A stretch of 64,000 nucleotides of DNA, from NCBI RefSeq assembly GCF_032062135.1, contig NC_092859.1, forward strand, positions 110,763,058 through 110,827,057, given 5' to 3'. The position numbers and the translations under genes were made by a program. The notes under the pieces were generated by a model. The model ran no database searches and was not told the DNA's origin. It worked only from the letters and a program-made list of their open reading frames with translations. Below are positions 60,301 through 64,000 of this stretch, piece after piece; position 1 is the first letter of the stretch; each line of letters opens with the position of its first letter. The DNA is from Pyxicephalus adspersus. Its lineage: Eukaryota > Chordata > Amphibia > Anura > Pyxicephalidae.

Positions 60301-62454
60301 AAGTAAACAAAATAAGTTAGGAAATATTTATCAATGCATACAGCAGGGAATGGGCGATTTTGGAGACACAGACTTGTACTTTTACAACAGTGAAGCGCTT
60401 AAAGATCTATTGGGATTAAAAGGATATGCTACTGGAATGACATCAGGTTGTAAATCGGAGAAAGCAATTTCAAGCAGGAAAGAAGGAAGACACAATTTTA
60501 AACTCAACCAGCTTTACTATGCATGGTAGTTCTAAGTGCCAGGAACTTCATGGGGAGATCTGCTAGAATTCAACAGTTTGAAGAATTCTGGGTTTTTAGG
60601 TTTACATAGTGTATGAGATGCCCAACCCTGACTACTTTATACTCATCTCTTTAGTGCTCATCTACAGCTCCTTTCTAGTGACTCTCTCTCCAAAATTCTC
60701 TGTTTCTACCAGTGATCTCCTCCCATGATACCATGTCCCAAGTAAACAGCAGTAGGAGACAGAAACACATAATGCCAAATTCTGGGTGGATTTGGCATCA
60801 TGAACCTCAGTTATCCTTGGAAAAGCAATGGGCCTGGATAGAGCCCTAAATAATCGCGTAGCTGCAAATTTGCAGCACTTTATTTGGGATCCAGGCCCTG
60901 AGTGTCCTGGAAGGAATTGGTAGGCCAGGCACTCCATCCCTATTTCTAGGCCAGATAATGAGAACAGCTCTGGTGCACCTGGCCTTTAATAAAGAGGAGC
61001 TTGTCTTTGAGACTGGGGAGTGGCAGCCTGAGGCCAGGTGTAAACTGTAAGCTGGAACAGGGTCTCCCACAATTTAGGTCTGGTAGACCAGTAACTTTGC
61101 AAAATATTGGAGATCGAGGACAATACATTTTGTGTTTATGGACTTTAGAAGGTCACAGGGTCTTCTAAAAACAAAAAAAACATATAATTCCTGAGACCAG
61201 GCGGGGACAGTTCCAGCATGTAGACTGTAGCAGGAACACTTAAAACAGACATAAATTATCAGCTGCTAAAAGCAAGCCAAAAATCACACAGTAGGGACAG
61301 CAGGGAAAACATTACAGAGTTGTGCTGAATTACATGCAGGAAACATAGTATAGCAAGGGCAATTATGTGCATACCGTCCTGGCTCTAGCTCTTTCCCATG
61401 AAGGTGAATGGGAGTTGTAGTATCTTAACCTCCTTACATTTGTTTTTACAATTCCCAGTTTTTGTTTTTTTGCAGGATAATACATTATTAATGTCCTGAG
61501 CTATCAGTCACCCATCAGTAATCTGCTAGCATTTAAATGATTACCTATTTTAGCCACACAAAAATGCTTGTATTTAACAATAGTAAAAATTGTAACTGGT
61601 TTATTGGGGGGAAATAAAGCATATGATATGGTTTGTTGGTTGTAAACACAAGACTAGAATTTTGTAAAAGGGTGCTTATTTTCCTAAACACAGGAATAGA
61701 AAAGTATGAGTATCAGCCAGCTGGTTTCCTTTAGAATTCACAAAGTGTTTCTAGAGTATACAAATATACACATTTTAATCAAACATCTCTACTTGCTCAG
61801 ATTACTGGAGACTATGATATCTAAACTGTGATTCCTGCAGTCTGACTGGTCCTACTGATCCCACACAGCCAGTATAAGGCATGCAAAGTAGTGCTGAAAT
61901 CCACAATAAAAGATCAGGATTAATGAATTACTAATTAGAGAAATCTGAATACAGAAGCAGCAGTTCACACATTTAGTCCATAAGCTAACAGCAGATGTTT
62001 CACAGTGAGGTCACTTACTTGTCAGAGTGCATCATTATTTGGCAAATGAAGATGGTTTAGTTAAATATGCACAAGAAAATCACTAAAAATGCAGATCAAT
62101 TTACAGTGAGGTTGTAAAAGACAAGTTCAATGTCAACCTTTTCTATATACTAGTGTGAAGATGGTTACTAATGGATCACATTTTCCATCATTTCATACTG
62201 AACACACAGGTATTGAACATAACACAAATTGTTTATCTGCAAGCTAAGCTTTAGGTGAAACTCCAGTGAAAAAAAGCAAGATCTGTGATCAGGACACCTA
62301 TATACCTTGTATAATCAGGTTGCTAAAAGTTCGTTGACCCCCCTAGCATTCTATTACACTTGCGTGTATTAACACGCAAAAAGCGTTACATTTTTGCATG
62401 GAAATTTATTTTTTACATTGTAGGCCTATAATTCTTAGGCATAACTCACCAAAA

Positions 62455-62461
<7 letters not shown>

Positions 62462-62497
<36 letters not shown>
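62462..62497. repeat. TA dinucleotide microsatellite
   Basis: Eighteen or so TA units running up to the assembly gap. The true length is unknown. Confidence 0.9.
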
Positions 62498-62499
<2 letters not shown>

Positions 62500-62579
62500 N
62501 NNNNNNNNNNNNNNNNNNNNNNNNNNNNNNNNNNNNNNNNNNNNNNNNNNNNNNNNNNNNNNNNNNNNNNNNNNNNNNN
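62500..62579. other. assembly gap (80 N)
   Basis: A run of N directly after a TA microsatellite. Confidence 0.99.
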
Positions 62580-62877
62580 TTTGTATTGAATCCAATACAA
62601 AATTATTTGAATTTCCCGCCACTCCTCCCACCCGCACCGACGCACTGACGTCACCAGGAGATCGTCCCTGCAGTTGCCTGCTGGAGATCAGAGGAAGAAG
62701 ACGTGTCCCGAGAACCTGCAGAAACCAGCAAGAAGCCGGGGGATGCCAACGGAACAAGGTAAGTGTTTTTTCTTTTTTGTTTGCTTTTAGCGACCCCAAG
62801 TGTGACTCCGGATTACCGCTTTTTGCATGGAAAATCCACCCTCGCAAAAGTCACACTCGCGATTACCGCTAGGGGGG

Positions 62878-63325
62878 TTAAAGAGGAACTAAACTCAAAG
62901 CTCAACAAAAAAAAATCTGCCCCGGAGCCGGTGCTCCGGGCCCCACCATCTTCATTTTCTCTTGCGGGTTTTTCATCCTACATCACCCGACCCAGGCACG
63001 AGATTGGGTGACGTAGGATGAAAAAAAAATTTGCCGATCTCACTGCACATGCATGAGATCAGCAAATTTATCTCTTTGCATAAAAAAAGGTCTTCCTGTG
63101 CATGCCCAAAATAGGGATGCCTGACGTAGGTATGCCAGGAGGCTTTGCGCTCCCATTTATTCTCTACCGCCTCGGTGGCTGAGAATTAGGGGGCGGTGTT
63201 GCACCCTTTATTCAAAAAGGGTGTTGCACTTAAAACAAGAAAAACTGAATTTTTTGCCTTACATAAAAAAGTTGTCTAACTTTTTATGTAAAGAGAAAAT
63301 TCTGAGTTTAGGTATGCTTTAGGCA
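62878..63325. mobile_element. TTAAAG-family element, complete copy
   Basis: The left end ttaaagaggaactaaactca pairs with the right end gagtttaggtatgctttagg. Inner inverted pairs are visible (tcatcctacatcacccgac with gggtgacgtaggatga, and gccgatctcactgc with gagatcagcaaa), giving a long imperfect palindrome. Fragments of the family are at 33396 and 53641. Confidence 0.6.
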
Positions 63326-64000
63326 ACAACCAATTTCTGACTCAAAGTTAAATTAATTGACACCAATGATCTTTATTGGCTATCTATAAGGGAGACATTC
63401 TTCCCACTGGCAATCACACTTTGAGCTATGGATATAATAATGATAGAAGGGGTTTCCTGAAGACTTGACAGTTATATTTCCAGGTAATCCCATGTTAAGG
63501 AGGTCAAGAAAAACTGAAATTAAGCAACCAGACTACAATCAGGATACTATTGTTGTTTTAAAAAACTGGAACTAAAGTCTTTGAAAGATCAGAACTGCAG
63601 GCAAGTCTTTGTTAAGGAAGTAAGTATAATAATGCAAAAAGCAGCTTTTAAACTAAGTACCCAGGCAATGTAACAGTGACCAAATGCAATTAATCTTTAT
63701 GTAGAAACCAACTTCAGCAAGCAGAGCAGGGTATAGCAATTACAGTGTTCTGAAGTGTTGTCCTCAGCATTCTGTGCTTGCCACTTTTCACCAGCAGCCT
63801 GGCTGTCATTAGACAACTGCTCAATGACTGGTGTATATCCTGAGTGAATGAGAGTGGGACACAAGCAGCCCTGCTGTCACCTGCTTTGTGGCCAGTCTCT
63901 GCTGAACATAGATTCTCACCTGTAAACTGTGCTGCCCTTTTTGCCAGCTGTGTCAAAATGCCATCACAACAAAAGGTCATGAAGGCTCTGTGACCACTCT

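Larger units (their letters stand above)
62338..62877. mobile_element. element with CCCCCTAGC / GCTAGGGGG ends
   Basis: The left end is CCCCCCTAGCATTC and the right end is ttaccgctaggggggt. Copies or parts are at 13991-14250 and 49707-49840. Inside are a TA microsatellite, an assembly gap and a GC-rich part (cccgccactcctcccacccg). No transposase is visible. The neighbouring ttaa on the right is shared with the next element. Confidence 0.6.
55950..64000. other. EXOC4 intron, 5' side of the first visible exon
   Basis: It contains an hAT-like element (57753-58033), a CR1-type tail (58974-59168), a possible conserved block (59875-60300), a TA repeat with a gap (62462-62579) inside an inverted-end element (62338-62877) and a TTAAAG-family element (62878-63325). 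The rest, including 55950-57750 and 60300-62330, is AT-rich intronic sequence without an identified feature. Confidence 0.65.

Noticed and set aside
1..64000. CRISPR array, bacterial operon, rRNA or viral genome
   Set aside because: No regular direct repeats with spacers, no dense same-strand genes and no rRNA words are present. Gene structure is spliced and vertebrate-like throughout.

Overview
The window looks like nuclear DNA of a frog, probably a neobatrachian. It is AT-rich, gene-poor and intronic, with short, widely spaced exons that have GT/AG splice sites. It is full of vertebrate-type transposons, including tRNA-headed SINEs, CR1/L2-like and Tx1/L1-like LINEs, Tc1, Tigger-like, hAT-like and Harbinger-like elements. 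Naming the group rests on my memory of frog repeat families, not on a search.

The only host gene I can support is EXOC4 (SEC8, exocyst complex component 4), on the minus strand. Six consecutive internal exons run from high to low coordinates: 55730-55949, 38476-38612, 32048-32203, 20999-21177, 3044-3185 and 928-1106. Together they give 1013 nt of coding sequence and about 337 residues of the C-terminal half of the protein. Every splice phase joins cleanly, no exon has an internal stop, and no exon appears to be missing between them. The first exons lie beyond position 64000 and the last exons lie before position 1, so the whole window is inside one transcription unit.

Region by region (plus coordinates): 1-3185 holds two exons and a reverse SINE. 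3186-20998 is a large intron. It has a nested transposon stack at 4196-6866 (a Tigger-like element that received a Harbinger-like MITE, a second TAA-flanked element containing a dead Tc1, and an hAT), a CR1/L2-like LINE end near 12 kb, a Tc1 element at 16574-18205 that was itself hit twice, and a third Harbinger-like MITE. 21178-32047 carries a full SINE (22.7 kb), a decayed Tx1/L1-like LINE (28.6-31.2 kb) and a DNA element in the A-rich tail of that LINE. 32204-38475 carries MITE fragments and a 1.15 kb palindromic element. 38613-55729 carries an hAT, an almost uninterrupted Tigger-like copy, a broken transposase-like gene of a family I cannot place in a named superfamily (45290-46930), a 5'-truncated LINE with a perfect 14-bp target duplication, and an unrecognised decayed reading frame at 54.5 kb. 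55950-64000 carries hAT, CR1-tail and two abutting MITE-like elements.

There are three assembly gaps (31365-31636, 32870-33101, 62500-62579), and each falls inside a repeat with inverted ends. I see no bacterial-type operon, CRISPR array, rRNA or convincing functional tRNA gene. The most unusual item is the orphan transposase-like pseudogene. The best-supported item is the EXOC4 exon chain.
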